Origin: Cupriavidus necator A5-1
GTDB taxonomy: Bacteria; Pseudomonadota; Gammaproteobacteria; Burkholderiales; Burkholderiaceae
DNA length: 64,000 nucleotides
Direction: 5' to 3'
NCBI RefSeq assembly: GCF_000744095.1
Contig: NZ_JQLI01000001.1
Coordinates: forward strand, 4,154,001 to 4,218,000
Under the pieces are notes generated by a model. That model searched no databases and was not told the origin of the DNA. It was given only the letters and a program-made list of their open reading frames with translations. Every line of letters starts with the position of its first letter. Positions within the stretch are counted from its first letter, which is position 1. Shown piece after piece: positions 31,558-40,020 of this stretch. The position numbers and the translations under genes were made by a program.

Positions 31558-33147
31558 TTAATAGACGTCGCGCCGGTAGCGGCCGCAGTCGGCGAGTTGG
31601 CGCAGTGCGTCCTCGCCGAGGATCTCCGCCAGCGCGTCGTTGACGCCGCCGGCCATGCCCTGCAGGCTGCCGCAGACATAGATCGCCGCGCCGTCGGCGA
31701 CCCACTGGCGCACCGCGCCGGCATGCGCGCGCAGCGCGTCCTGGACGTGGCGCAGCGCGCCGCCGTCGCGCGACCACACCAGGTCCGCGCGCTGCAGCGT
31801 GCTGTCGGCCTGCCACGCGGCCAGCTCATCGGCAAAGAAACCATCGTGCTGCGCCGAACGCTCGCCGAACAACAGCCAGTTGCGCCGCCGTCCCGCCGCA
31901 GCGCGAGCCTTGAGATGCGCGCGCAGCCCGGCCAGGCCCGTGCCGTTGCCGACCAGGATCAGCGGCCGGTCGTCGGCCGGCGGATGGAAGCTGCGGTTGG
32001 TGCGAATGCGCAATGCGATGCGCGCATCCGCTTGCGCATGCGCCGTCAGCCAGGCGGAGGCCAGCCCCAGGCGGCCATCGTCATGGCGGGTCTGCCGCAC
32101 CAGCAGTTCGAGCGTGCCGTCCTGCGGCAGCGATGCAATCGAATACTCGCGGTGCGGCAGCGGCGACAGCACGTCCACCAGCTGCTGCGGCGGCAGGCCC
32201 TGCATCGCGGCGAAGTGCGGCTCGGGCAGCGGCATGCGCGTGGCGAGCCCCTCGGCCAGCGTCATGTCGTGGCCATCGCAGCGCACCGGTGTGGCGCCGT
32301 CCAGCGCCAGGCGCGCCAGCAGGCGCTCGACTTCGGCCGGTGCATGGCAGGGGCCAATCTCGGCGATGTCGCCGGGCTGCCAGTCCAATGCGGCGCCGTC
32401 CTGCGGCGCCAGCACAATATGGAAAGCCGGCGCGCCCTGGCTGCCCGGGTTCAGGTGCTGGCGCTGCGCCAGCCGCCAGCTGCCATAGCGCGGGCGTTCC
32501 CAGTCGGCGATCTCGGCGCCGCCGCCCAGCGCCGACAGGTGGTTCTGCCAGTGGCGCAGCGCACCGGCATCGCCGTTGTCGACTTCGATCAGGTCGAACA
32601 GCGGCTGCGCGCGATGGCGCTGCAGCCACCCGTCGAGCGCGTGGCCGAAGGCGCAGAAGCGTGCGTAGCTGCTATCGCCCAGCGCCAGGATGCCGTAGCG
32701 CAGTTCGCGCAGGCCCTCCGCGCTGGCCAGCAAGCGGCGGGCAAAGCCGGAAGCGCTGTCGGGCGCATCGCCCTCGCCCGTGGTGCTGACCACGAACAGC
32801 GCCTGCCGGCATGCGGCCAGGCGTTTTGCATCGACCTCGGCCAGCGACAGCAGCTGCACCGGCATGCCGGCGCCCTGCAGCGCGGTGGCGGTCTGCAGCG
32901 CCAGTTGCTCGGCAAACCCGGTCTGGCTGGCATAGGCGACCAACGTGGCGTCGTCCACGGTACTTGCCAACGCCGCCACGCTGGCACGGCGCCGGCGATG
33001 GTGGGCGATCACGGCGCTGCAAAAGCCCGCATAGGCCACCACCACGCCGGCTGCCGAGACGGCGCGCGACGGGCCCAGCAGGGACAGCGCCACGCCGCCG
33101 GCCGCGGCGAGCCAGCTCGCGCCGGCGAAGGCGGAAGGCCGGCTCAT
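31558..33147 (-). CDS. Membrane-anchored CysJ-like NADPH flavoprotein reductase
   Basis: The ATG at 33147 overlaps the ApbE stop (ATGA) and gives 529 residues. Two N-terminal hydrophobic helices (about residues 9-50) end in HHRRRR, which keeps the rest in the cytoplasm. Next come a flavodoxin domain (VAYASQTGFAEQ, STTGEGDAP, LGDSSYARF), an FAD-binding barrel with REYSIAS, and an NADPH domain (LILVGNGTGLAGL, YVCGSLQGM). The arrangement is that of sulfite reductase flavoprotein and P450 reductase. It should take electrons from NADPH and pass them to a membrane partner, most likely the PepSY protein of this operon. It is the last gene of the five. Confidence 0.88.
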   Translation of the reverse strand: MSRPSAFAGASWLAAAGGVALSLLGPSRAVSAAGVVVAYAGFCSAVIAHHRRRRASVAALASTVDDATLVAYASQTGFAEQLALQTATALQGAGMPVQLLSLAEVDAKRLAACRQALFVVSTTGEGDAPDSASGFARRLLASAEGLRELRYGILALGDSSYARFCAFGHALDGWLQRHRAQPLFDLIEVDNGDAGALRHWQNHLSALGGGAEIADWERPRYGSWRLAQRQHLNPGSQGAPAFHIVLAPQDGAALDWQPGDIAEIGPCHAPAEVERLLARLALDGATPVRCDGHDMTLAEGLATRMPLPEPHFAAMQGLPPQQLVDVLSPLPHREYSIASLPQDGTLELLVRQTRHDDGRLGLASAWLTAHAQADARIALRIRTNRSFHPPADDRPLILVGNGTGLAGLRAHLKARAAAGRRRNWLLFGERSAQHDGFFADELAAWQADSTLQRADLVWSRDGGALRHVQDALRAHAGAVRQWVADGAAIYVCGSLQGMAGGVNDALAEILGEDALRQLADCGRYRRDVY

Positions 33148-34151
33148 GCCAGCATCGCGGCGAACGCCGGGGAAAGGTGTTCCTCGAAACTGTCCGGCGT
33201 GCGCACCAGGAAGCGCGCGGCGATACCGTGGCGGCGCGCGTGCACCATGCCGGCCTCGGGGCCGAGCACGGTCAGCGCGGTAGAGAGCGCATCGGCCAGC
33301 ATGCACCGCGCATGCAGCACCGTGACCGAAGCCAGCGCGTGGCTGGCCGGATAGCCGCTGCGCGGATCGATGGTATGGGCGTAGCGCTGGCCGTCGCTGT
33401 CGAGGTAGCGGCGATAGTCGCCGGAGGTGGCGACCGACAAGCCGTGCAGCGCGATCAACGTCTGCCCTTCTGCGTCGCTGGCGAGCCCCGGCGGCGTTTC
33501 CAGCGCGACCCACCACGGCATGCCGTCGGGCTTGACGCCGTGGCCACGCAGTTCACCGCCGATCTCGGTCAGGTGGTGGTCCAGGCCTTGCTTGCACAGG
33601 TAGCGCGCCACCGCGTCGACGGCAAAGCCCTTGGCGATGGCGCAGAAATCCAGCGAGACACCGCCGGGCTGCAGCGCGCGCTTGCCTGCCCCATCGACTT
33701 CGATACGCCCCCAGCCGCAGCGGCCGCGTGCCGCCTGCACCGCGTCGGGCGACGGCGGCGCGCTGCGCTTCGGCGCCGGGCCGAAGCCCCACAGGTCGAC
33801 CAGCGGGCCGGCGCTCGGGTCATAGGCGCCGCCGCTGTCGCGTGCCACCTGCAGCGCGCATTGCAGCACCGCGAAGCAGTCGTCCGGCAGCGTGTGCCAG
33901 CTGCCTGGCGCGGCGCGATTGAAGCGGCTCAGGTCCGAATCCGCTTCCCAGTTGCTCATCTGCGCGACCACGCCATCGAGCACGGCCTGGATCCCTGTGG
34001 CGATGCCATCGGCATCAACCGCGGGCAGCAGCAACGCCTCCACCGACCAGGTCGTGCCCATGCTCTCACCGCACCAGCGGTGCAGCCGCGCCTGCGCAGC
34101 GGGCGGCGCCGGTGGCGCGGACAGCGCAACGGGAACGAGGACGCGGTTCAA
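33144..34151 (-). CDS. apbE: FAD:protein FMN transferase
   Basis: ApbE cuts FAD and attaches FMN covalently to a Thr or Ser of an exported target protein. The 335-residue protein has the family marks: GTTWSVEA near the N-terminus, MSNWEADSDLSRFN, AYDPSAGPLVDLWGFG, LDFCAIAKGFAVD and the metal site HTIDPRSGYPA. The N-terminal hydrophobic stretch is short and could be a signal or membrane anchor. It lies between a DUF4198 gene and the flavoprotein gene. The DUF2271 protein two genes upstream carries a matching target motif, so this ApbE probably serves it. Confidence 0.93.
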   Translation of the reverse strand: MNRVLVPVALSAPPAPPAAQARLHRWCGESMGTTWSVEALLLPAVDADGIATGIQAVLDGVVAQMSNWEADSDLSRFNRAAPGSWHTLPDDCFAVLQCALQVARDSGGAYDPSAGPLVDLWGFGPAPKRSAPPSPDAVQAARGRCGWGRIEVDGAGKRALQPGGVSLDFCAIAKGFAVDAVARYLCKQGLDHHLTEIGGELRGHGVKPDGMPWWVALETPPGLASDAEGQTLIALHGLSVATSGDYRRYLDSDGQRYAHTIDPRSGYPASHALASVTVLHARCMLADALSTALTVLGPEAGMVHARRHGIAARFLVRTPDSFEEHLSPAFAAMLA

Positions 34152-34163
34152 ACCGTCAGCCTC

Positions 34164-35006
34164 TTATTGCGGCAGCACTTCCATCGTCACCGCATAAACG
34201 GCGCGGCGCAACCTGGCCTGCTTGAAGGTGGCCTTGTCGTCGCGCACCTCGGCTTCCATCCAGTACATGCCAGGCGCAGGCCACTTGACGCTGAACTTGC
34301 CGTCGGCGTCGGTGGTGGCGCTGAACTCCTGCAGCTGGTCGCGGTAGCGGATGCCGCCCGGCACCACCGACACCTTCAGGTTGGCGGCGGGCTTGCCGTC
34401 GAGCAGCAGGCGGAAGCTGGCGGTTTCGCCCGCGACCAGGTCGTTCGGGTGCGTGATCGGCGCCAGCTCCAGGCCGCGGCCGGCGATGCGCAGGCCCTTG
34501 TCGCTGGGCTTGCCGGCGGTGACGAAGGACTCGATGCGACCCTCGGCCTGCGTAACCTGCAGCTCCTGCGCGTTGGCCGGCACTTCCCTGGCGAAGTTCT
34601 CGGCCGAGCCGCGCCAGCGTTTGGTCTGGCCGTCGAGCTTGTAGCTGGCGAAGAGGCCGTTGTTGACCACCGCCACGCGGTACGTGCCCGGCTGGGTCAG
34701 GTGCAGGTCGAAGGTGCTGCGGTACTTGCCGGTGGCCGCGTTCTCGGCCTTGACGGCGCTGCCGTCGGGGGCGGTCACCTGCAGGTTGTCGAGCCGCATC
34801 GGCACGTGCTCGAAATAGAACAGGTCGTTGGAGACGGCGGCGTCCACCGTCACCCACGGATCGCTGCCGGACAGCACGGTGGCCGATGGCAGCAGCCACT
34901 GGCGGTGCGCGTGTGCGGACAGCGGCGCCAGCGCGGCGAGGGCGAGTACGGCCACGCGGGTGGCCAGGCGGGAAGGAACGGCGGACAGGATCGCGGAAGG
35001 TTTCAT
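34164..35006 (-). CDS. DUF4198 periplasmic protein
   Basis: This 280-residue exported protein has a signal peptide ending in PLSAHAHRQW, and the mature N-terminus HRQWLLPSATVLSG is typical of DUF4198. Two beta-sandwich regions follow, the second (residues about 180-280) resembling the Ig-like fold of nickel/cobalt-uptake proteins such as CbiK/NikK. The mature protein begins with a His and could bind a metal. It sits between DUF2271 and apbE in the operon. Its role is unknown; the context suggests a periplasmic partner for metal handling or redox. Confidence 0.85.
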   Translation of the reverse strand: MKPSAILSAVPSRLATRVAVLALAALAPLSAHAHRQWLLPSATVLSGSDPWVTVDAAVSNDLFYFEHVPMRLDNLQVTAPDGSAVKAENAATGKYRSTFDLHLTQPGTYRVAVVNNGLFASYKLDGQTKRWRGSAENFAREVPANAQELQVTQAEGRIESFVTAGKPSDKGLRIAGRGLELAPITHPNDLVAGETASFRLLLDGKPAANLKVSVVPGGIRYRDQLQEFSATTDADGKFSVKWPAPGMYWMEAEVRDDKATFKQARLRRAVYAVTMEVLPQ

Positions 35007-35024
35007 CGTCGGGCTCCGGAAGAT

Positions 35025-35549
35025 TTACGGCTTCAGCTCGACGGTCACGCCACCGAGTTCGTGTTCGCCCTTGGCGCGGGCGGTCTGCGCGGATTGCGGC
35101 GGCCAGGGGAACGGCACGCGCAACAGCTCGCGCCCGCCCACTTCACGCGCGGCCTCCACCACCAGCTGGTAGTTGCCCGCCGGCACCTTGCCCAGCGGCG
35201 TCTTGCCGTCGCTGAAGCTGGCCGCGTGCTCGCCCGGCGCGCGCGTGGCGCCGGAGATGCCGTCGGCCGGCATATGCAGGTCACGGCCGGCCTTGCGCCA
35301 CCACTGGCGCATGTCCTTGAGCCACTTGGTGCCTTCGCCGTCCTTGAGCTTGCCGTCGTACCAGACCGCCAGCGTCTGCACCGGGCTCTGGTCGGCGCGC
35401 TCGACCCACATCGACACATAGGGGCGGTGGTATTCGGCCACATTCAGGCGCGGGATTTCCACCTTGACGTTGAGGTCGGCGGCCAGCGCGGTCCCCGCCA
35501 GGGGAACCGCGGCCATGCCGGTCAGGGTGACGGTGAGCAGTCGGCGCAT
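35025..35549 (-). CDS. DUF2271 periplasmic protein with a predicted covalent-FMN site
   Basis: This 174-residue protein has a signal peptide (to about residue 23, LAGTALAAD) and is otherwise a soluble periplasmic protein of the DUF2271 family. Residues 96-102 read DGISGAT, which matches the D-x-x-S/T-G-A-T/S motif that ApbE modifies in NqrC and other flavinylated proteins; Thr102 would carry the FMN. Nearby YVSMWVERADQSPVQTLAVW and MRQWWRKAG are typical of the family. It lies 46 bp after the PepSY gene and three genes ahead of the CysJ-like reductase. I infer an extracytoplasmic electron carrier. The motif is seen; the modification is predicted. Confidence 0.85.
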   Translation of the reverse strand: MRRLLTVTLTGMAAVPLAGTALAADLNVKVEIPRLNVAEYHRPYVSMWVERADQSPVQTLAVWYDGKLKDGEGTKWLKDMRQWWRKAGRDLHMPADGISGATRAPGEHAASFSDGKTPLGKVPAGNYQLVVEAAREVGGRELLRVPFPWPPQSAQTARAKGEHELGGVTVELKP

Positions 35550-35595
35550 ATCGAAGGAACCTCGTCAGTGAAATGCAGGAAGAAGAATGAGTCGA

Positions 35596-36252
35596 TCAGT
35601 GGATGAACAGGATGGCGAGCAGCAACGGCACCACCAGCCCCAGCCCCACCAGCGGCCACGTCGCCACGCGTCCGCCCGCATGCAGCTTGAGCAGGAACAG
35701 GCCGGTCACGCTGAAGATCACGCACGCCAGCGCGAACACATCCAGGAACAGGCTCCACGCGGCCCCGGTATTGCGGCCCTTGTGCAGGTCGTTCAGGTAG
35801 GAGATTGCGCCGCGCGTGGTTTTTTCATACTGGGCCTCGCCGCTGTCGAGCTCGACGCTGACCCAGGCATCCCCGCCCGGGCGCGGCAGGGCCACGTAGA
35901 TCTCGTCGGTCGACCATTCGGCCTCGCGCCCGCTGGCGTCGACGTCCAGCGCCTGCGCCAGCCAGTCGGCCAGCACCGTGGGTACCAGTGTCTTGTGCTC
36001 GCGCGCCTGGGCGTCAGCGACGGGCGCTTCGGCGCGCACCTTGTCGAGCAAGCGCGTAGGCATGGTGGCGTGCCGCGTCTCGACCCCAGGCCTTGCCTCG
36101 ATCTGCGCCGCGTGGTTGAGCGTGAAGCCGGTGACAGCGAACAGCAGCATCCCGATCAGGCAGATCGCGGAGCTGATCCAGTGCCACTGGTGGAGATGCT
36201 TGAGCCAGAAGGCGCGGCGCTGCTGGCCGGAAGCCGGCTGGGATTCGGTCAT
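35596..36252 (-). CDS. PepSY-associated transmembrane protein
   Basis: The 218-residue protein starts with a PepSY_TM-type helix (FWLKHLHQWHWISSAICLIGMLLFAVTGFTLNHAA). A periplasmic PepSY-like domain follows (about residues 50-160) and then two C-terminal helices (FLDVFALACVIFSVTGLFLLKL, WPLVGLGLVVPLLLAILF). His residues at helix ends (KHLHQWHW, TLNH, NDLHKG) could bind haem or a quinone and pass electrons across the membrane. Related proteins (PiuB/FoxB) serve as siderophore-iron reductases. It is first in the operon, 143 bp from a Fur-box-like site. Confidence 0.87.
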   Translation of the reverse strand: MTESQPASGQQRRAFWLKHLHQWHWISSAICLIGMLLFAVTGFTLNHAAQIEARPGVETRHATMPTRLLDKVRAEAPVADAQAREHKTLVPTVLADWLAQALDVDASGREAEWSTDEIYVALPRPGGDAWVSVELDSGEAQYEKTTRGAISYLNDLHKGRNTGAAWSLFLDVFALACVIFSVTGLFLLKLHAGGRVATWPLVGLGLVVPLLLAILFIH

Positions 36253-36395
36253 TGCGGTGGGTCGGCGGGCACGGTGCTGGCGCGGCCTGCGGCCAGTTAC
36301 TGCCTTGATGTCCTGGAAGCTTGGGCGCCGCCTTGCACGCCTGTGGCAGCAAGGGCTGTGTCATTGCCATCACAATGACCGACGCAGGAGAGAAG

Positions 36396-36414
36396 GATAA
36401 TCGTTCGCATTTGA
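36396..36414 (-). promoter_or_regulatory. Fur-box-like site ahead of the PepSY/ApbE operon
   Basis: GATAATCGTTCGCATTTGA resembles the Fur recognition sequence built from GATAAT hexamers; the usual form is GATAATGATAATCATTATC, and the GATAAT plus CATT halves are present. It lies between the chrA stop and the PepSY start, where the operon promoter must be. It suggests repression when iron is plentiful. The match is by eye. Confidence 0.5.
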
Positions 36415-36500
36415 ACGCGCAAACGAATGGCGACTGCTCAACATTACAGCGCGTTACAGGCCTTGCCGCGCCGCCGCCGCCGCAAACCCAGCGGTCGACG

Positions 36501-37724
36501 TCACAGCCACGCTCCAGCCGCCCACCCCACCACGCCACTCGCTACCACCACCAGCCACGGCGGCAGCTTCCACACCATCAGCGCAAGCAGTGCCAGCGCG
36601 ACCAGAACGATATCGAGCGGCCCCCGCACCGCGCTGGTCCACACCGGATCCCACAGCGCCGCCAGCAACAGGCCGACCACGCCCGCATTGACGCCCGCCA
36701 GTGCCGCCTGCGCACGCCGGTTGCGGCGCAGGCTTTCCCAGAACGGCAGCGCCCCTACCACCAGCAACGCGCCGGGCAGGAAAATCGCCAGCGTGCACAG
36801 CAGCCCGCCGGCAAAGCCGGTCGGTGGCATCTGCATGGACGCGCCGAGGAAGGCGGCAAAGCTGAACAGCGGCCCCGGCATGGCCTGTGCCGCGCCATAG
36901 CCGGCCAGGAAGGTTTCCTTGCCGACCCACCCCGGTGCCACTACCGCGGCATCGAGCAGCGGCAGCACCACGTGCCCGCCGCCGAAGACCAGCGCGCCGG
37001 CGCGGTAGAAGGCATCGAACATGCGCATGGCGGGGTCGGCGACGACTTGCGCCAGCAACGGGAGCCCGGCCAGCAGCACGGCAAAAAGCGCCAGCGCCAC
37101 CGCGCCGGCGCGGTGGGTGACCGGCAGGCCCAGCGGCTCATGAGCGCCGGCCAGCGTCAGCCGTACCAGCGCAACACCGGCAATTGCCGCTGCGGCCATC
37201 ACGGCGAACTGGGTCCATGGGCCAGACAGCGCCAGCACGATGCCCGCGGCCACGATCATGATGACGATGCGCACAGGCCCGGTACACAGGCTGCGCGCCA
37301 TGCCCCACACCGCCTGCGCGACCACCGCCACCGCCACCAGCTTCAGTCCGTGCAGCACGCCAGGCACTGCGGTCATGCCGTAGTGCGACACGGCCTGCGC
37401 AAACAGGATCATGACGAGCGCCGACGGCAGCGTGAAGCCGATCCACGCGGCGAGCGCGCCCGCATAACCGGCGCGCGCCAGCCCCAGCGCGATACCGGTC
37501 TGGCTGCTGGCCGGGCCCGGCAGGCACTGGCACAGCGCGATCACGTCGGCGTAGGCGGCTTCGCTGATCCAGCGCCGCCGGCGCACCAGTTCCTCGCGGA
37601 AGTACGCCAGGTGCGCCACCGGCCCGCCGAACGAGGTCAGCCCCAGCCGCAGGAAGACCAGGAACACGGCAAGCGGTCCGTCCTGTTGGCGGGTGTGATC
37701 GGAGGGGCTGGGCAGCGTAGCCAT
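36501..37724 (-). CDS. chrA: Chromate transporter family protein, two-domain form
   Basis: The 407-residue inner-membrane protein has the duplicated CHR domain of long-chain ChrA. The first half shows FGGPVAHLAYFREE and CQCLPGPASSQTGIALG; the second shows FGGGHVVLPLL and GPLFSFAAFLG. About ten to twelve hydrophobic helices are visible. Members export chromate, or in some cases take up sulfate-like anions. No chrB regulator or other chromate-resistance gene is nearby, so resistance is inferred from the family only. It ends 105 bp upstream of the Fur-like site of the next operon. Confidence 0.9.
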   Translation of the reverse strand: MATLPSPSDHTRQQDGPLAVFLVFLRLGLTSFGGPVAHLAYFREELVRRRRWISEAAYADVIALCQCLPGPASSQTGIALGLARAGYAGALAAWIGFTLPSALVMILFAQAVSHYGMTAVPGVLHGLKLVAVAVVAQAVWGMARSLCTGPVRIVIMIVAAGIVLALSGPWTQFAVMAAAAIAGVALVRLTLAGAHEPLGLPVTHRAGAVALALFAVLLAGLPLLAQVVADPAMRMFDAFYRAGALVFGGGHVVLPLLDAAVVAPGWVGKETFLAGYGAAQAMPGPLFSFAAFLGASMQMPPTGFAGGLLCTLAIFLPGALLVVGALPFWESLRRNRRAQAALAGVNAGVVGLLLAALWDPVWTSAVRGPLDIVLVALALLALMVWKLPPWLVVVASGVVGWAAGAWL

Positions 37725-38078
37725 ATCGCCTTTTGGAAGGATGCTCAGTCAATGGGAACAACGCCCGATTCTGACCGATCGCGGCACGGGCGCGAAGCGC
37801 ACATCACCCGAGCGGCGCATGAAGTGATGCATACAGCACTTTGATGGCAAATGTATTAAAGGCAATCAACCACACCACGCCATGGGCGGTTTTACCCCAT
37901 TTAAGTTAGTTTGCGCCCCCGCCGTTATGCCGCAGACGCACACCCATATGCCCGCTGGCCCCCGCCATACCAGCCAGTGTCGCCGACAGCTGTCACCAAT
38001 GAGTGACGGCGCGATGCGTGTCGCCGTGGTCACCGATAAGCAATGCGCAGAGCGCGGAAGAAGGAGGAGTAAACACAA
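37725..38078. other. Intergenic region ahead of the chemotaxis receptor
   Basis: These 354 bp separate the chrA start from the chemotaxis-receptor start. No gene is apparent. A candidate FliA promoter is listed separately. A stretch at 37840-37870 is more AT-rich than its surroundings. Confidence 0.55.
37901..37928 (+). promoter_or_regulatory. Possible sigma-28 (FliA) promoter for the chemotaxis receptor
   Basis: TTAAGTTA (37901-37908) and GCCGTTAT (37921-37928) resemble the flagellar consensus TAAAGTTT and GCCGATAA. The spacing is one base longer than usual. It lies about 150 bp before the receptor gene. Receptors are commonly under FliA control, so this is plausible but unproven. Confidence 0.35.
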
Positions 38079-39635
38079 ATGCTGGACAACCTGAGCCTGA
38101 GAAAGAAACTGCTGTTGCCGCTGGTGCTGAGCTGGATATGCCTGCTCGGCATCACGCTGTGGAACGCCTGGCATATACGCGAGCTGCGCATGGAAGAACG
38201 GCGCCTGGACCTGGCCCACGTGACCGACACCGCGTACTCCGTAGTGGCCGAGTACGAGGCGCTGGCCAAGGCCGGCAAGCTGTCGCAGGACGAGGCCAGG
38301 CAGCAGGCCATCGAGCGCGTGCGCGCGATGCGCTTCGGCGCAGACGGTTATTTCACGTTGATGCGCTCCGACACCGTGGTGGTGATGCACCCGTTCAAGA
38401 CCGAGATGAACGGCAAGAACATGTCGGACATGAAAGATCCCAACGGCGTCTACCTGTTCCGCGATATCGCCGAGATCGGCAAGGGCGCCGGCAAGGGCTT
38501 CGTCCATTACCTGTGGCCCAAGCCGGGCGCCGAGGCGCCGCAGCCCAAGCTCAGCTACGTGGCCAACTTCCGCCCGTGGGACTGGAACTTTATCGCCGGA
38601 CTGTACCTGGATGACATCGACGCGGCGTTCCACGCCGAGCTATTGAAGGCCCTCGGCCTGCTGCTCGCGGTCGGCGCACTGATGACGCTGGTAATGATGC
38701 GCGTCTCCGCCAGCCTGCAGAAGCAGCTCGGCGGCGAGCCGGCCACCACCGCGCATATCGCCGGGCGCATTGCCGAGGGGGACCTCGCCAGCCAGGTGGA
38801 GGTGCGCCCCGGCGACCAGCACAGCATCCTCTTTGCGATGCAGCGCATGCAGTCGCGCCTGACCGGTGCGATCGGCAGCATCCACGGCTCGGCCGATTCG
38901 ATCGCGGGCGCGGCCAAGCAGATTGCCGCGGGCAACGCCGACCTGTCGCGCCGCAGCGAGGAGCAGGCCGCCTCGCTGCAGGAAACCGCCGCCAGCATGG
39001 AGCAGCTGACCAGCACCGTGCGCCAGAGCGCCGAGAACGCGCGCCAGGCCAGCCGGCTTGCAGAAGGCGCCTCCGACATCGCCGTGCGCGGCGGCACCAT
39101 CGTCAGCCAGGTGGTGGATACCATGGGCGAGATCAAGGACGCCTCGGGCAAGGTGGTCGACATCATCGCCGTGATCGAAGGCATCGCCTTCCAGACCAAT
39201 ATCCTGGCGCTAAACGCCGCAGTGGAAGCCGCCCGCGCCGGCGAGCAAGGGCGCGGCTTTGCCGTGGTGGCCGGCGAGGTGCGCACGCTGGCGCAGCGCA
39301 GCGCCACCGCCGCCAAGGAGATCAAGGCGCTGATCGGCAACTCGGCGCAGCGCGTGGAAGACGGCGCGGTGCTGGTGGAAAGCGCCGGCAAGGCGATGGA
39401 CGAGATTGTCGAGGCGGTCAAGCGCGTGACCGACCTGATGGGCGAGATGCGCGCCGCCACCGAGGAGCAGACCGGCGGCATCGAGCAGGTCAACCAGGCA
39501 GTGTCGCAGATGGACCAGATGGCGCAGCAGAACGCCGCACTGGTGGAAGAGGCCGCGGCCGCGGCGGCATCGCTGGAAGACCAGGCCGATGCGCTGCACC
39601 GCGCGGTCGGACAGTTCCGGCTGGCGGGGGCCTGA
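38079..39635 (+). CDS. Methyl-accepting chemotaxis protein with single Cache domain
   Basis: The 518-residue receptor has a first membrane helix at about residues 9-29 and a periplasmic sCache-type sensor containing RFGADGYFTLMRSDTVVVMHP and NFRPWDWNFIAGLYLDD. A second helix (LLKALGLLLAVGALMTLVMM) follows, then a HAMP-like linker and a long coiled-coil signalling domain with the conserved tip GIAFQTNILALNAAVEAARAGEQGRGFAVVAGEVR. It signals through CheW/CheA to the flagellar motor. Cache sensors of this type often bind small carboxylates; the ligand here is unknown. It lacks a C-terminal NWETF-type pentapeptide. It is a stand-alone gene. Confidence 0.95.
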   Translation: MLDNLSLRKKLLLPLVLSWICLLGITLWNAWHIRELRMEERRLDLAHVTDTAYSVVAEYEALAKAGKLSQDEARQQAIERVRAMRFGADGYFTLMRSDTVVVMHPFKTEMNGKNMSDMKDPNGVYLFRDIAEIGKGAGKGFVHYLWPKPGAEAPQPKLSYVANFRPWDWNFIAGLYLDDIDAAFHAELLKALGLLLAVGALMTLVMMRVSASLQKQLGGEPATTAHIAGRIAEGDLASQVEVRPGDQHSILFAMQRMQSRLTGAIGSIHGSADSIAGAAKQIAAGNADLSRRSEEQAASLQETAASMEQLTSTVRQSAENARQASRLAEGASDIAVRGGTIVSQVVDTMGEIKDASGKVVDIIAVIEGIAFQTNILALNAAVEAARAGEQGRGFAVVAGEVRTLAQRSATAAKEIKALIGNSAQRVEDGAVLVESAGKAMDEIVEAVKRVTDLMGEMRAATEEQTGGIEQVNQAVSQMDQMAQQNAALVEEAAAAAASLEDQADALHRAVGQFRLAGA

Positions 39636-39768
39636 GCGCCGCCAGCGCGGCCCTATGGACTTTGTTACATGCCCGTCATACGCGCCGCGCCGCGGCGTGT
39701 ATCATGAAGCGCAACCGGCCGCGTCATGTGCGGCGGGCACCGATCCAGACCACCACCGGGAGCGCACC

Positions 39769-40020
39769 ATGATGGCATTCATTGGCACCGTGTTCGTTGG
39801 CCTCATCGTCGGACTGATCGCGCGCGCGATCAAACCCGGCGACGACAAGATGGGCTGGATCATGACCATCATCCTCGGCGTGCTGGGCTCGGTGGTAGCC
39901 GGCTATGTCGGCCGCGCCATGGGCTGGTACCAGCCGGGCGAACCCGCTGGCTGGATCGCATCGGTGATCGGTGCGATCGTGTTGCTGGTGATCTACGGCA
40001 TGGTGCGCCGCAGGGGCTGA
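39769..40020 (+). CDS. GlsB/YeaQ/YmgE family small membrane protein
   Basis: The ATG at 39769 with GGGAG 6 bp upstream gives 83 residues with three hydrophobic helices (AFIGTVFVGLIVGLIARAI, GWIMTIILGVLGSVVAGYVG, WIASVIGAIVLLVIYGMV). The glycine-rich pattern, GLIARAIKPGDD and GYVGRAMGWY are typical of transglycosylase-associated/stress-response membrane proteins. The function is not established beyond links with stress. The last 28 bp overlap the 3' end of the convergent penicillin-binding protein gene. Confidence 0.9.
   Translation: MMAFIGTVFVGLIVGLIARAIKPGDDKMGWIMTIILGVLGSVVAGYVGRAMGWYQPGEPAGWIASVIGAIVLLVIYGMVRRRG

Noticed and set aside
36501..37724. Chromate resistance island
   Set aside because: Only a chrA homologue is present; there is no chrB, chrC or other metal-resistance gene around it.
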